Assembly (NCBI GenBank): GCA_052148155.1
Contig: JBKQIY010000188.1
Span: 35,471-99,470, forward strand
Direction of reading: 5' to 3'
Length of the DNA: 64,000 nt
Source: JBBQER01 sp052148155
Lineage (GTDB): Bacteria > Actinomycetota > Acidimicrobiia > IMCC26256 > PALSA-610
Below, piece after piece: positions 37,379-46,218 of the stretch (the stretch's first letter is position 1; every line of letters begins with the position of its first letter). Under the pieces are notes generated by a model that saw only the letters and a program-made list of their open reading frames with translations, was not told where the DNA came from and made no database searches. The translations under genes were made by a program, and so were the position numbers.

Positions 37379-38365
37379 TTGGTAGCGCCGCGCACGACCA
37401 GCTCGCCCCCGACCATCCAGGTCAAGATCCTGGTCCCGGGCAACCACCTGATGGTGGGCCTGCTCGGCCAACGCGACGAGCTGTTGCGCATGATCGAGGC
37501 GGCCTTTCCGGTGCGTATCCTCGTGCGGGGCAACGAGATCACCGTCACCGGCGACGCGCCCGACGCGGAACGGGTCGGGCGGCTCTTCGAAGAACTCGTG
37601 GTGCTGCTCGAACAGGGTCACGACCTCGACTCCGACGGCCTGGGCCGATCGATCGAGATGCTAAAAGCCGACCAACGTCCCAGCGAGGTGCTCACCACCG
37701 AGGTCGTCCGGGGCCGCAAGAGCATCCGACCGAAGACGTCCGGACAGAAACGCTACGTCGACGCGGTACGCGATCACACCGTGACGTTCGCGATCGGACC
37801 CGCCGGAACCGGCAAGAGCTACCTCGCGGTCGCGCTCGCGGTGCAGGCCCTACAGGCAAAGTCCGTCAACCGGATCATCCTCACTCGTCCCGCGGTCGAG
37901 GCAGGAGAGCGGCTGGGCTTCTTGCCGGGCGACATGCTCGCCAAGGTCGATCCGTACCTGCGTCCGCTCTACGACGCGCTCTACGACATGCTCGAGCCCG
38001 ACGTCGTCGCCCGTCTGATGGAACGGGGCACGATCGAGGTCGCGCCGCTCGCGTACATGCGCGGGCGGACACTGAACGACTCGTTCATCATTTTGGACGA
38101 GGCGCAGAACACGACACCGGAGCAGATGAAAATGTTCCTGACGCGCCTCGGCTTCGGTTCCAAAGCCGTCGTCACCGGCGACGTCACCCAGATCGACCTT
38201 CCCGACGGCCAACACCGTTCCGGGCTGCTGCTCGTACGCGATGTGCTGCACGACATCGACGGCCTGGTATTCGTGGAGCTCGGCTCGAGCGACGTCGTGC
38301 GCCATCGGATCGTGCAAGACATCGTCGACGCGTACGGCCGCCACGAGGGCGGACGCGAAACGTGA
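37379..38365 (+). CDS. phoH: PhoH-family ATPase
   Basis: A 328-residue PhoH-like protein, an ATPase linked to RNA metabolism. An N-terminal KH-like domain (IQVKILVPGNHLMVGLLGQRDELLRMIEAAFPVRILVRGNEITVTG) is followed by Walker A GPAGTGKS (140-147), ILTRPAVEAGERLGFLPGD, Walker B FIILDEAQN, and GFGSKAVVTGDVTQIDLP. TTG start behind a TACGCT box (9 nt). Its last bases overlap ybeY (GTGA), the usual PhoH-YbeY order. Confidence 0.94.
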   Translation: MVAPRTTSSPPTIQVKILVPGNHLMVGLLGQRDELLRMIEAAFPVRILVRGNEITVTGDAPDAERVGRLFEELVVLLEQGHDLDSDGLGRSIEMLKADQRPSEVLTTEVVRGRKSIRPKTSGQKRYVDAVRDHTVTFAIGPAGTGKSYLAVALAVQALQAKSVNRIILTRPAVEAGERLGFLPGDMLAKVDPYLRPLYDALYDMLEPDVVARLMERGTIEVAPLAYMRGRTLNDSFIILDEAQNTTPEQMKMFLTRLGFGSKAVVTGDVTQIDLPDGQHRSGLLLVRDVLHDIDGLVFVELGSSDVVRHRIVQDIVDAYGRHEGGRET

Positions 38366-38895
38366 GCCTCGAGATCCCGACAGTGTTCGGCGCCGACGAG
38401 CAACGCGACATCGCGGTCGATGTCCCGCGTTGGGTTCGTCTCGCCCAGCTCGTCCTCGACGAGGAACGGGTGATCGAGCGTCTCGGGCCCGACACCGAAA
38501 TGTCGTTACTGTTCGTCGACCCGACCACGATCGGTGAGCTCAACGAGCGGTTTCTCGGATCGAGCGGCCCCACCGATGTGCTCGCATTCCCGATCGACGA
38601 CGAGCTCCCACCGTCGGGCCGCCAACCCGACCAGGGCGGTCGGGGCCCGGGAACCACAAGCGATCCGAGCGATCCCCCGGCACTGTTGGGTGACGTGGTC
38701 GTATGCCCGGCCGTGGCGAGCAGCCAAGCGGCGGAGCGCGGCGTCAGCCCGGAGGACGAGTTGGCGCTCCTGGTCGTCCATGGTGTGCTGCACTTGCTCG
38801 ACTACGACCACGCCGAACCGGATGAAGGTGTCGTGATGCGTCGGCGCGAGCAGGAACTTCTGGCCCGCTTCCGCGAGCTGGAGCAAAGATCCTGA
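38362..38895 (+). CDS. ybeY: Endoribonuclease YbeY (rRNA maturation factor)
   Basis: A 177-residue metalloprotein that processes 16S rRNA ends. The zinc site reads HGVLHLLDYDH (His140, 144, 150), with Asp replacing the usual Gly before Tyr. The FLGSSGPTDVLAFPID block is present; a Pro/Gly/Ser-rich insertion (about residues 75-110) is longer than in most family members. GTG overlaps the phoH stop. The next gene starts 7 bp later. Confidence 0.95.
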   Translation: MSLEIPTVFGADEQRDIAVDVPRWVRLAQLVLDEERVIERLGPDTEMSLLFVDPTTIGELNERFLGSSGPTDVLAFPIDDELPPSGRQPDQGGRGPGTTSDPSDPPALLGDVVVCPAVASSQAAERGVSPEDELALLVVHGVLHLLDYDHAEPDEGVVMRRREQELLARFRELEQRS

Positions 38896-38902
38896 GGCCT
38901 CT

Positions 38903-40234
38903 GTGAACGGTCATGCCGTTGCCATCGCGGTGATCGCGGTGCTGTTCGCGCTCTCGGCGGTGCTCGCATTGTCGGAAACCGCGTTCGTGCGCGCCAGTCG
39001 TATCCGGCTCCTCAACCTCGCCGACGAGGGCGACAAGCGCGCCGAACGCGTGCTCCGCATGCTCGAACATCCAGAGCAGACACTGAACAGTGTCCTGCTC
39101 GTGTTGCTGGCCAGCCAGATGATCTCAGCAACGTTGCTCGGCACGGTCCTCGAGCCAACGTTCGGTAGTGCCGGGGTCGCGGCAGGCATGGTCATCGAGA
39201 TCATCGTGGTCTTCACGTTCGCGGAGGTCGCGCCCAAGACCTTCGCGGTGCAACACGCCGAGCGAGCGGTGATGCGCGTGTCGCCACTGCTGGCGTTCCT
39301 CACGCGGTTCGGACCGTTGCGTGTGCTCACTCGCGGCTTCATCGGCCTCGCCAACGTCGTGATTCCGGGAAAGGGATTACGCGGTGGACCGTTCGTCACC
39401 GAAGAAGAGATCCTCACGATGGCGGACGTCGCGGCGCAAGAGGCGTCGATCGAAACGGAGGAGCGTGAGCTCATCCATTCGATCTTCGAGTTCGGTGACA
39501 CCGTCGTGCGCGAGGTGATGGTGCCACGGCCCGACATGGTGGCCGTCTCCGCCGACGCCACGGTCGACGAGGCGATCCGGATCGCCATCTCGGCCGGGAA
39601 GTCGCGCCTTCCGTCGTACAACGAAACGACCGACGACATCGTCGGTTTGGTCTTCCTGAAAGACCTCGTCACGCGCAGCGGAAGCGGCGAAGGCAACGAG
39701 TCGGTGCGCCAGATGTTACGACCCGCGCACTTCGTGCCAGAGTCGAAACGCGTCGCCGAGCTGCTGCGCGAGATGCAGACCGAGAAATTCCACATGGCGA
39801 TCGTCTTAGACGAACACGGCGGTACTGCCGGCCTCGTCACGATGGAGGACCTGCTCGAAGAGATCGTCGGCGAGATCACCGACGAATATGACGTCGACGA
39901 ACCGCAGATCGAACGTCTCGCGGGCGGAGCGTTACGGGTCCCGGGCCGCACGCCGATCGACGAAGTGAACGAGCTGCTCGACGCCGAGCTCCCACAAGAA
40001 GAGTGGGACACCGTCGGCGGGCTGGTCTTCGACGCGCTCGGTCATGTGCCCGTCGAGGGTGAGTGCGCCCACCTCAACGGTCTCGAATTTTGCGCAGAAC
40101 GGATACAAGGGCGCCGGATCGTGTCGGTCCGCATCACGCGGGTCGCGGAGCGGGTACGCCCCCAAGCAGCGCCCGGCCCCGCCGCGACGGCCCCGACCAC
40201 GGACGCGCCCACGGTCGCCGAACGGCGCGAGTGA
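38903..40234 (+). CDS. CNNM/CorC-type transporter with CBS domains
   Basis: A 443-residue membrane protein of the CNNM/HlyC-CorC family. The N-terminal CNNM domain has three to four membrane helices (VAIAVIAVLFALSAVLALSETAFVRAS; LLASQMISATLLGT; VIEIIVVFTFAEVAPKTFAV), followed by two CBS domains (VMVPRPDMVAVSADATVDEAIRIAISAGKSRLPSYN; MAIVLDEHGGTAGLVTMEDLLEEIVGEITDEYD) and a C-terminal CorC domain. Members export Mg2+ or Co2+ or maintain ion homeostasis. GTG start 7 bp after ybeY; TGA overlaps the era GTG. Confidence 0.93.
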   Translation: MNGHAVAIAVIAVLFALSAVLALSETAFVRASRIRLLNLADEGDKRAERVLRMLEHPEQTLNSVLLVLLASQMISATLLGTVLEPTFGSAGVAAGMVIEIIVVFTFAEVAPKTFAVQHAERAVMRVSPLLAFLTRFGPLRVLTRGFIGLANVVIPGKGLRGGPFVTEEEILTMADVAAQEASIETEERELIHSIFEFGDTVVREVMVPRPDMVAVSADATVDEAIRIAISAGKSRLPSYNETTDDIVGLVFLKDLVTRSGSGEGNESVRQMLRPAHFVPESKRVAELLREMQTEKFHMAIVLDEHGGTAGLVTMEDLLEEIVGEITDEYDVDEPQIERLAGGALRVPGRTPIDEVNELLDAELPQEEWDTVGGLVFDALGHVPVEGECAHLNGLEFCAERIQGRRIVSVRITRVAERVRPQAAPGPAATAPTTDAPTVAERRE

Positions 40235-41133
40235 CCGATCAAACGTTTCGGTCGGGCTTCGTGTCGATCGTGGGTCGGCCCAACGTCGGAAAATCGACGC
40301 TCGTAAACCAGATCGTCGGCCGCAAAGTGTCGATCGTGTCGAGCCGTCCCCAGACCACACGCACACAGGTTCGCGGAGTTCGCACCACCGACCGCACGCA
40401 GATCGTGTTCCTCGACACGCCAGGCATACACAAGCCGCGCACGCTGTTGGGCGAGCGCACCAACAGCCGTGCCGTTGCCACCCTCGACGAGGTCGACGTC
40501 GTCTGCTTGCTCATCGACGCGACCGCGCCGATCGGGCGCGGAGACCGCTTCGTCGCCGATCTGGTCGCCCAGGTCCGGACTCCGACCGTGCTCGTCGTCA
40601 ACAAGGTCGACGGGGCCAGCGACCGACACATCATCGAGCACCTCGCGCGGGCGTCCGCGGAGTTGGGCGACATCGCGGCCTTCGTACCGTTGTCGGCCCG
40701 TTCGGGCGAGGGCGTCGAGGCATTGCTCGGCGAGCTCGAGGCGCGGCTTCCTCCCGGGCCGCACTACTACCCGGACGGGGTCGTCAGCGATCAGCCTGAA
40801 GCGGTGCTGGCCGCCGAGCTGCTGCGCGAAAAGTTGCTCGCGGCCACGCACGACGAGCTGCCGCATTCGATCGCGGTCACGACCGAAGAGATCGAGGAAC
40901 GCACAACCAAGGATGGACCGCTCCTGGCGTTGCGCCTGGTCATACGCGTCGAACGCGACTCGCAGAAGGGAATCGTGATCGGTCGGGGCGCCGCGCTGCT
41001 CCGACAGGCCGGAACCGACGCCCGCCGGGAGCTCGAAGCGCTGCTTGGCGTGCGCATACACCTCGAAACCCACGTCCGGGTGGATCGCGACTGGCAACGC
41101 CGTCCCTCGTCGCTGGATCGCCTCGGACTCTAA
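40231..41133 (+). CDS. era: GTPase Era
   Basis: A 300-residue Era: GTPase domain with GRPNVGKST (residues 15-23), RPQTTRTQVRGV (G2), DTPG and NKVDG, then a C-terminal KH domain (GRGAALLRQAGTDARRELEALLGVRIHLETHVRVDRDWQRR). It binds the 3' end of 16S rRNA for 30S assembly. GTG overlaps the previous stop (GTGA). Last gene of the phoH-ybeY-CNNM-era unit; in many genomes recO follows, but here a respiratory cluster has come between. Confidence 0.96.
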   Translation: MTDQTFRSGFVSIVGRPNVGKSTLVNQIVGRKVSIVSSRPQTTRTQVRGVRTTDRTQIVFLDTPGIHKPRTLLGERTNSRAVATLDEVDVVCLLIDATAPIGRGDRFVADLVAQVRTPTVLVVNKVDGASDRHIIEHLARASAELGDIAAFVPLSARSGEGVEALLGELEARLPPGPHYYPDGVVSDQPEAVLAAELLREKLLAATHDELPHSIAVTTEEIEERTTKDGPLLALRLVIRVERDSQKGIVIGRGAALLRQAGTDARRELEALLGVRIHLETHVRVDRDWQRRPSSLDRLGL

Positions 41134-41191
41134 CCGACCGAGCTCGCCTGCGCGTCCGGTGTCGCCCACCTCGACGCTCGAAATCACAGAG

Positions 41192-41222
41192 TTGCGATCC
41201 GGCGAATCGGCCGTTGTAGAGT
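41192..41222 (+). promoter_or_regulatory. Possible promoter for the cytochrome oxidase cluster
   Basis: TTGCGA (41192-41197) and TAGAGT (41217-41222), 19 bp apart, lie 48 bp before ctaC, which also has a GAGGA-type ribosome-binding site just upstream of its ATG. The -35 match is weak. Confidence 0.35.
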
Positions 41223-41270
41223 CGCCGCGGCTCGGCTCTCCCCACGATCCTGTCTCCGCGAGGACGGTAG

Positions 41271-42368
41271 ATGTTGGACCGCATGCAACGGCTCCGGCGC
41301 GGGGCTCTGACCGGAGTCGGCGCGGCCACCGCCATTGTCCTGCTCGCGAGCTGCGGCGCGACCGGCCCGGACAATGGCCAGAACGCGTTGCATCCGTCGG
41401 GCCCCGCAGGCCACACCATCATGAACCTGTTCACCCCGTTCTTTTGGATCGCGGTGGTCATCGGGGTGGCGGTGTTGGCGATGACCGTCTATGTCGCGCT
41501 GCGCTTCCGGGCCAAGCCGGGCGACGATCGCGAGCCCGTACAGGTGCACGGCAACACGGTGCTGGAGATCAGCTGGACGATCGTGCCCGCGGTGCTGTTG
41601 GCGATCATGGCCGTCCCCACGGTCGCAACGATCTTCAGCCTGGCCAAGATCCCGACCGGTCCGAACGTCGTGCACGTCCACGTCGACGCTCGCCAGTGGT
41701 TCTGGCAATACGACTACACCGACAAAGGAACCGACTTCTACACCGCCAACGAGCTGCACATTCCGGTCGGTCAGCCGGTCGTGTTGACCCTCACGAGCAG
41801 CAACGTCATCCACTCGTTCTGGGTGCCGGAGCTCGCCGGCAAGAAGGACGTCGTTCCCGGCCATCCCAACACGCTCACGATCGAGGCGGACAAGGTCGGC
41901 ACCTACCTCGGGCAGTGCGCCCAGTACTGCGGTATCTCGCACGCCAACATGCGTCTACGCGTCATCGCGCAGACCAAAGCCGACTACGACACGTGGGTGG
42001 CCCAGCAGCAGACGCAGCTCTCAGCCGCGAAGGTCACGCAGTTCACGCAGCAGATCTCGAATCGGTGGGGCTGCCTGTCGTGCCACTCGGTCACGAATCT
42101 TGCCAGCAACATCGGCGCGACGATCGGACCGAACCTGACGCACGTCGGTGACCGTGAGGCGTTCGCCGGCGACATTTACCCGATGACCCTCACGAACTTG
42201 ACGAAGTGGGTCTACGACGCGCCCGGTCGTAAGCCGCACGGCGACCTCGTGGGTTGGATGCCTGACTTCTCCTCACGCGGGATGACGATGGCGCAGGCGC
42301 AGCAGATCGCGAAGTTCCTACTGTGCGAAACCGCGACCGATCCCAATTCACATCCGGAGTGCCGGTGA
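41271..42368 (+). CDS. ctaC: Cytochrome c oxidase subunit II with fused cytochrome c (caa3 type)
   Basis: A 365-residue membrane-anchored subunit. It begins with a lipoprotein-type signal (LLASC, Cys28) and two membrane segments (FTPFFWIAVVIGVAVLAMTVYVAL and ISWTIVPAVLLAIMAVPTVATIF). The CuA site is in CAQYCGISHANM (Cys216, Cys220, His224, Met227). A cytochrome c domain follows with heme motif CLSCH (Cys268, Cys271, His272). This fusion defines a caa3-type oxidase, where electrons come through a covalently attached heme c. ATG 41271 or 41283 may be the start. First gene of the cluster. Confidence 0.95.
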   Translation: MLDRMQRLRRGALTGVGAATAIVLLASCGATGPDNGQNALHPSGPAGHTIMNLFTPFFWIAVVIGVAVLAMTVYVALRFRAKPGDDREPVQVHGNTVLEISWTIVPAVLLAIMAVPTVATIFSLAKIPTGPNVVHVHVDARQWFWQYDYTDKGTDFYTANELHIPVGQPVVLTLTSSNVIHSFWVPELAGKKDVVPGHPNTLTIEADKVGTYLGQCAQYCGISHANMRLRVIAQTKADYDTWVAQQQTQLSAAKVTQFTQQISNRWGCLSCHSVTNLASNIGATIGPNLTHVGDREAFAGDIYPMTLTNLTKWVYDAPGRKPHGDLVGWMPDFSSRGMTMAQAQQIAKFLLCETATDPNSHPECR

Positions 42369-42369
42369 C

Positions 42370-44286
42370 ATGACCACTGTCGAAGAGGCCAGCGTCCTGT
42401 TTCAGGCTCCAGTCAAGCGGAGCATCCTTGATCGTCCGCGGTCGACGACCGGCGCGTGGAGCTGGTTCACCACCGTCGATCACAAGAAGATCGCGATCAT
42501 GTACGGCACGACGGCGATGTTCTTCTTCCTCGTCGGCGGTATCGAAGCATTGATGCTCCGCATCCAGCTCGCACAGCCGAACGGCACGTTCCTCTCGGCC
42601 GCTCGTTATAACGAGTTCTTCACGATGCACGGCACCACGATGATTTTCCTCATGGGAATGCCTCTCGCGGCCGCGTTCGGCAACTACTTCATCCCGCTCA
42701 TGATCGGCGCCCGTGACGTCGCGTTCCCGCGCCTCAACATGTTCGGCTTCTGGGTGTTCCTCTTCGGCGGAATTTTCCTGTACTCCTCGTTCGTACTCGG
42801 CGGCGCCCCTGACGGCGGATGGTTCGGGTACGCGCCGCTCACAAGTACACCGCTCTCCCAAGGTTTCCTCCCCGGTAGGGGCGCAGACTTCTGGGCCGTC
42901 GGTCTCATCATGCTGGGCATCGGATCAGTCGCGACCGCGGTCAATTTCATCGTCACCGCGCTCAACATGCGCGCGCCAGGCATGACGATGATGAAGATGC
43001 CGGTCTTCGTGTGGATGATGCTCGTCGTCGCGTTTCTGACAGTCTTCGCAATGCCGCCGCTCACCGCGGCGCTCATCCAGGTCTTCATGGACCGGAACTT
43101 CCACACCAACTTCTTCAATGCGGCAGCGGGCGGAGACCCACTGCTATACCAGAACCTCTTTTGGATATTCGGCCATCCCGAGGTGTACATCCTCATCCTC
43201 CCGGGTATGGCGATCGTGTCCGAGATCCTGCCGGTCTTCTCCCGCAAACCGTTGTTCGGCTACTCGGTCGTGGTGTTCTCCGGTATCGCGATCGGCCTCC
43301 TCGGCTGGGGCGTGTGGGCGCACCACATGTTCGTCAGCGGTATCGGTCCCGTCGCGCAGGCTGCGTTCAGCCTCTCGACGATGCTCATCGCGATTCCCAC
43401 AGGCGTGAAGATCTTCAACTGGCTCGCCACCGTGTGGGGCGGCAAGGTCCGACTCGCGACGCCGATGCTGTTCGCGTTGGGCTTCATCGCCCAGTTCACG
43501 ATCGGTGGGCTCTCGGGTGTCATGAACTCGATCGTGCCTTCCGACACCCAACAGAACGACACGTACTTCGTGGTCGCGCACTTCCACTACGTCCTGTTCG
43601 GTGGGCTCGTCTTCGCGATCTTCGGCGGCATCTACTACTGGTTCCCGAAGATTTCCGGGAAGATGCTGAGCGAATATATGGGCAAGTGGAACTTCTGGCT
43701 CATGGTGATCGGGTTCAACCTCACCTTCTTCCCGATGCACTTCCTGGGTTTCGAAGGCGAACCCCGACGCACCTACACGTATCCGAGCGGCATGGGCTGG
43801 GGCACCCTGAACCTGATGTCGACCATCGGTGCTTTCATCATCGCGGTCTCCGTCCTCGTCTTCCTCGTCAACGTGATCTTCACGATTCGTCGGGGCGAGC
43901 TCGCCCCCGAAGATCCGTGGGATGCGCGCACGCTCGAATGGCTGACGTCATCGCCTCCTCCCGAATACAACTTCGCTGAGGTTCCCATCGTCGAGGCACG
44001 CGACGAATTCTGGCACCGCAAGTACACCGAGGACGACGAAGGCCGGCTCGTCAAACTGCCTCCGAGTGCCGCGTCGGCGATTCCCGCGCGGCGCGATCAC
44101 AACGAGCCACATCACATCCACATGCCGTCCCCGTCCTACTGGCCGTTCGTCCTCGCGCTCGGGTTGCCGATCATGGGGTACGGCTTCGTCTTCAAGTTCT
44201 ATTGGCTGATCGCGATCGGGGCGTTGGTCACGTTCTTCGGACTCAACGCCCTGAACTCGGAGCCGGCGACGGAGGAGTCACACTGA
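42370..44286 (+). CDS. ctaD: Cytochrome c oxidase subunit I
   Basis: A 638-residue heme-copper oxidase subunit I. Heme a ligand His87 (TMHGTTMI); the CuB/Tyr-His pair is in GHPEVYI (His269-Tyr273), with His318-His319 as CuB ligands; heme ligands His404 and His406 in VVAHFHYVLFG. About twelve helices are evident. An extra C-terminal extension with two membrane segments (PSYWPFVLALGLPIMGYGF, KFYWLIAIGALVTFFGL) is typical of caa3-type CtaD. One base follows the ctaC stop codon before the ATG, and its stop overlaps the ctaE ATG. Confidence 0.97.
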   Translation: MTTVEEASVLFQAPVKRSILDRPRSTTGAWSWFTTVDHKKIAIMYGTTAMFFFLVGGIEALMLRIQLAQPNGTFLSAARYNEFFTMHGTTMIFLMGMPLAAAFGNYFIPLMIGARDVAFPRLNMFGFWVFLFGGIFLYSSFVLGGAPDGGWFGYAPLTSTPLSQGFLPGRGADFWAVGLIMLGIGSVATAVNFIVTALNMRAPGMTMMKMPVFVWMMLVVAFLTVFAMPPLTAALIQVFMDRNFHTNFFNAAAGGDPLLYQNLFWIFGHPEVYILILPGMAIVSEILPVFSRKPLFGYSVVVFSGIAIGLLGWGVWAHHMFVSGIGPVAQAAFSLSTMLIAIPTGVKIFNWLATVWGGKVRLATPMLFALGFIAQFTIGGLSGVMNSIVPSDTQQNDTYFVVAHFHYVLFGGLVFAIFGGIYYWFPKISGKMLSEYMGKWNFWLMVIGFNLTFFPMHFLGFEGEPRRTYTYPSGMGWGTLNLMSTIGAFIIAVSVLVFLVNVIFTIRRGELAPEDPWDARTLEWLTSSPPPEYNFAEVPIVEARDEFWHRKYTEDDEGRLVKLPPSAASAIPARRDHNEPHHIHMPSPSYWPFVLALGLPIMGYGFVFKFYWLIAIGALVTFFGLNALNSEPATEESH

Positions 44287-44927
44287 TGGCGCAAACCGTT
44301 GTCGCGACCAGCGAAACCGATCCGGTCGTTCCGCACACGCCTCAGCCGCTCCAGACCAACACCGGAGTCAGCAACAACAAGCTCGCGATCTGGGTGTTCA
44401 TCGCTTCGGAGAGCCTCTTTTTCGGCGCGTTCATCTCGACCTACTTCCTGTACCGCGGCCGCGACGCGCAATTCCTCAAGGGCCCAACCCCGAGCAGCAC
44501 GCTGAATATCCCGTTCACTTCGGTGACGTCGTTCGTGCTGCTGATGAGCTCTCTCACCATGGTGCTCGCCCTCGCCGCGATCCGGCGTGGCGACCACCGA
44601 CGGTTCCGCATCTGGATCTTGACCACCGCCATCTTCGGAATGACGTTCATTTCGGGCCAGGTCTACGAGTTCACCGAGTTCTACCGCGAAGGTCTGCACC
44701 TCGGCACCAACCTGTTCGGTACCACCTTCTTCGTCTTGACCGGCCTACACGGCGCACACGTGACGATCGGCATCATTTGGCTCCTGACCCTGTACGGCCG
44801 GTCGATGCAAGGCAAACTGGGTACGGAGCGGTCCGAGGCGGTCGAGATTGCCGGTCTGTACTGGCACTTCGTCGACGTCGTCTGGATCTTCATCTTCACT
44901 GCCGTCTATCTGATTCCTCAGCACTAG
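44286..44927 (+). CDS. ctaE: Cytochrome c oxidase subunit III
   Basis: A 213-residue subunit III with five membrane helices (NKLAIWVFIASESLFFGAFIS; VTSFVLLMSSLTMVLALAAI; IWILTTAIFGMTFISGQVYEF; FVLTGLHGAHVTIGIIWLLTL; YWHFVDVVWIFIFTAVYLI). The conserved ESxxF and HxxHVxIGI features are present. ATG shares one base with the ctaD stop. No catalytic metal is bound; the subunit stabilises the enzyme. Confidence 0.95.
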   Translation: MAQTVVATSETDPVVPHTPQPLQTNTGVSNNKLAIWVFIASESLFFGAFISTYFLYRGRDAQFLKGPTPSSTLNIPFTSVTSFVLLMSSLTMVLALAAIRRGDHRRFRIWILTTAIFGMTFISGQVYEFTEFYREGLHLGTNLFGTTFFVLTGLHGAHVTIGIIWLLTLYGRSMQGKLGTERSEAVEIAGLYWHFVDVVWIFIFTAVYLIPQH

Positions 44928-44937
44928 CGGGGCCGGA

Positions 44938-45354
44938 ATGAGCGATCAGGTCACCGAAATCGAAACCTCCGCCGAAGGTGACAGGCCCGGCACCGCCGTC
45001 GCCGTGGCGGACGATCACGGCGCGCTCGTTGCGTCGGCCGGGCACGTCGCGGTCCCCGACGAGCACGGCAACCACCCGACGCCACGCCAGTATGTGCTCA
45101 TCGCGGTGGTGCTGGTGGTCATCACCAGTGTCGAGATCGCGACCTCGTATCTGAACACCGGTCACACCAACCTGGTCATCGTCGCGTTATTTCTGATGGC
45201 AGGCATCAAGTGTTTCATGGTCGCCGCGTGGTACATGCACATGAAGACCGACCAGCCGTTCTTCCGTCGCATCTTCGTGACCGGTTTGGTTGGCGCGGGC
45301 ATCGTCTACGGCATCGTCATGTTCGTATTCTCGAGCACGGTGCTGAAGTCGTAG
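44938..45354 (+). CDS. ctaF: Cytochrome c oxidase subunit IV-like protein
   Basis: A 138-residue protein with an acidic, Ala/Gly-rich first ~45 residues and three membrane helices (YVLIAVVLVVITSVEIATSYL; LVIVALFLMAGIKCFMVAAWYMHMK; IFVTGLVGAGIVYGIVMFVF). The KCFMVAAWYMHM motif is the signature of prokaryotic COX4-type subunits. It follows ctaE by 10 bp and precedes ctaG by 9 bp. Confidence 0.85.
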   Translation: MSDQVTEIETSAEGDRPGTAVAVADDHGALVASAGHVAVPDEHGNHPTPRQYVLIAVVLVVITSVEIATSYLNTGHTNLVIVALFLMAGIKCFMVAAWYMHMKTDQPFFRRIFVTGLVGAGIVYGIVMFVFSSTVLKS

Positions 45355-45363
45355 GTCGCTGCC

Positions 45364-46218
45364 GTGATCGCCAACGTTCCGTTTCCCGCTTGGACACCGC
45401 ACCCGGAAGTTTGGTTGCTGGTCGCGTTGTTCGCCGTGGGCTACGCGCTGGCGATGACGCGTCTCGGACCCCGCCTCGCGCCAAACGGCACTCCGGTCGT
45501 CACGCGCTTCCAGGTGGTGTCGTTTTCCGCAGGGTTGCTCGCGCTCTGGGTCGCGTCCGACTGGCCGATCCACGACATCGCCGAAAAGTATCTGTTTTCG
45601 GTGCACATGCTGCAGCACGTCACGTACTCGATTGTCGCGGCGCCGCTGATGCTCATCGGCACGCCGACCTGGTTCGCGCGCTGGCTCCTGTCACCCCGAT
45701 GGCTGCTGACCACAGTTCGGTATCTTTCCCGGCTCATCCCCGCGACGATCGTCTTCAACGTCGTGATCATCGTGACACACACGCCGGTCGTGGTGAACGC
45801 CGCGCTCGAGCACGCGCCTTTGCATTTTGGTGTCCATGCGCTCATCTTCGTTTCGTCTCTGATCGTGTGGATGCCAGTATTGAGCCCATTACCCGAGGTG
45901 CCGCGCCTGCAGCCGCTCGCACGCCTGCTGTTCCTCTTTTTGCAGTCGGTGGTCCCGACCGTTCCTGCGTCGTTTCTCACCTTCGGTACCAAGCCGCTGT
46001 ACTCCTTCTACAACCACGTGCCGCGCCTGTTCGGCATATCTGAACTCACCGACATGCAGCTTGCGGGCGTCATCATGAAAATCGGTGTCGGATTCGCCCT
46101 CTGGGTGGCGATCACGATCCTGTTCTTCAAGTGGTACAACGCCGAAGAGGTTCCCGCTCCCTCGCGGCGGGTGTCGCGAGACCTAGAACGCGAGCTGATG
46201 GGATTGCGCCAACCATGA
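45364..46218 (+). CDS. ctaG: CtaG-type cytochrome c oxidase assembly protein (caa3_CtaG)
   Basis: A 284-residue membrane protein with about seven helices, of the caa3_CtaG family needed for copper loading of the oxidase. Conserved HMLQHV (VHMLQHVTYSIVAAPLMLIGTP) and the internal His-rich HTPVVVNAALEHAPLHFGVHALIF match the family, and a WMPVLSPLPEVPRL loop is present. GTG start; its stop overlaps the ATG of the next gene. Unrelated to Cox11-type CtaG. Confidence 0.88.
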   Translation: MIANVPFPAWTPHPEVWLLVALFAVGYALAMTRLGPRLAPNGTPVVTRFQVVSFSAGLLALWVASDWPIHDIAEKYLFSVHMLQHVTYSIVAAPLMLIGTPTWFARWLLSPRWLLTTVRYLSRLIPATIVFNVVIIVTHTPVVVNAALEHAPLHFGVHALIFVSSLIVWMPVLSPLPEVPRLQPLARLLFLFLQSVVPTVPASFLTFGTKPLYSFYNHVPRLFGISELTDMQLAGVIMKIGVGFALWVAITILFFKWYNAEEVPAPSRRVSRDLERELMGLRQP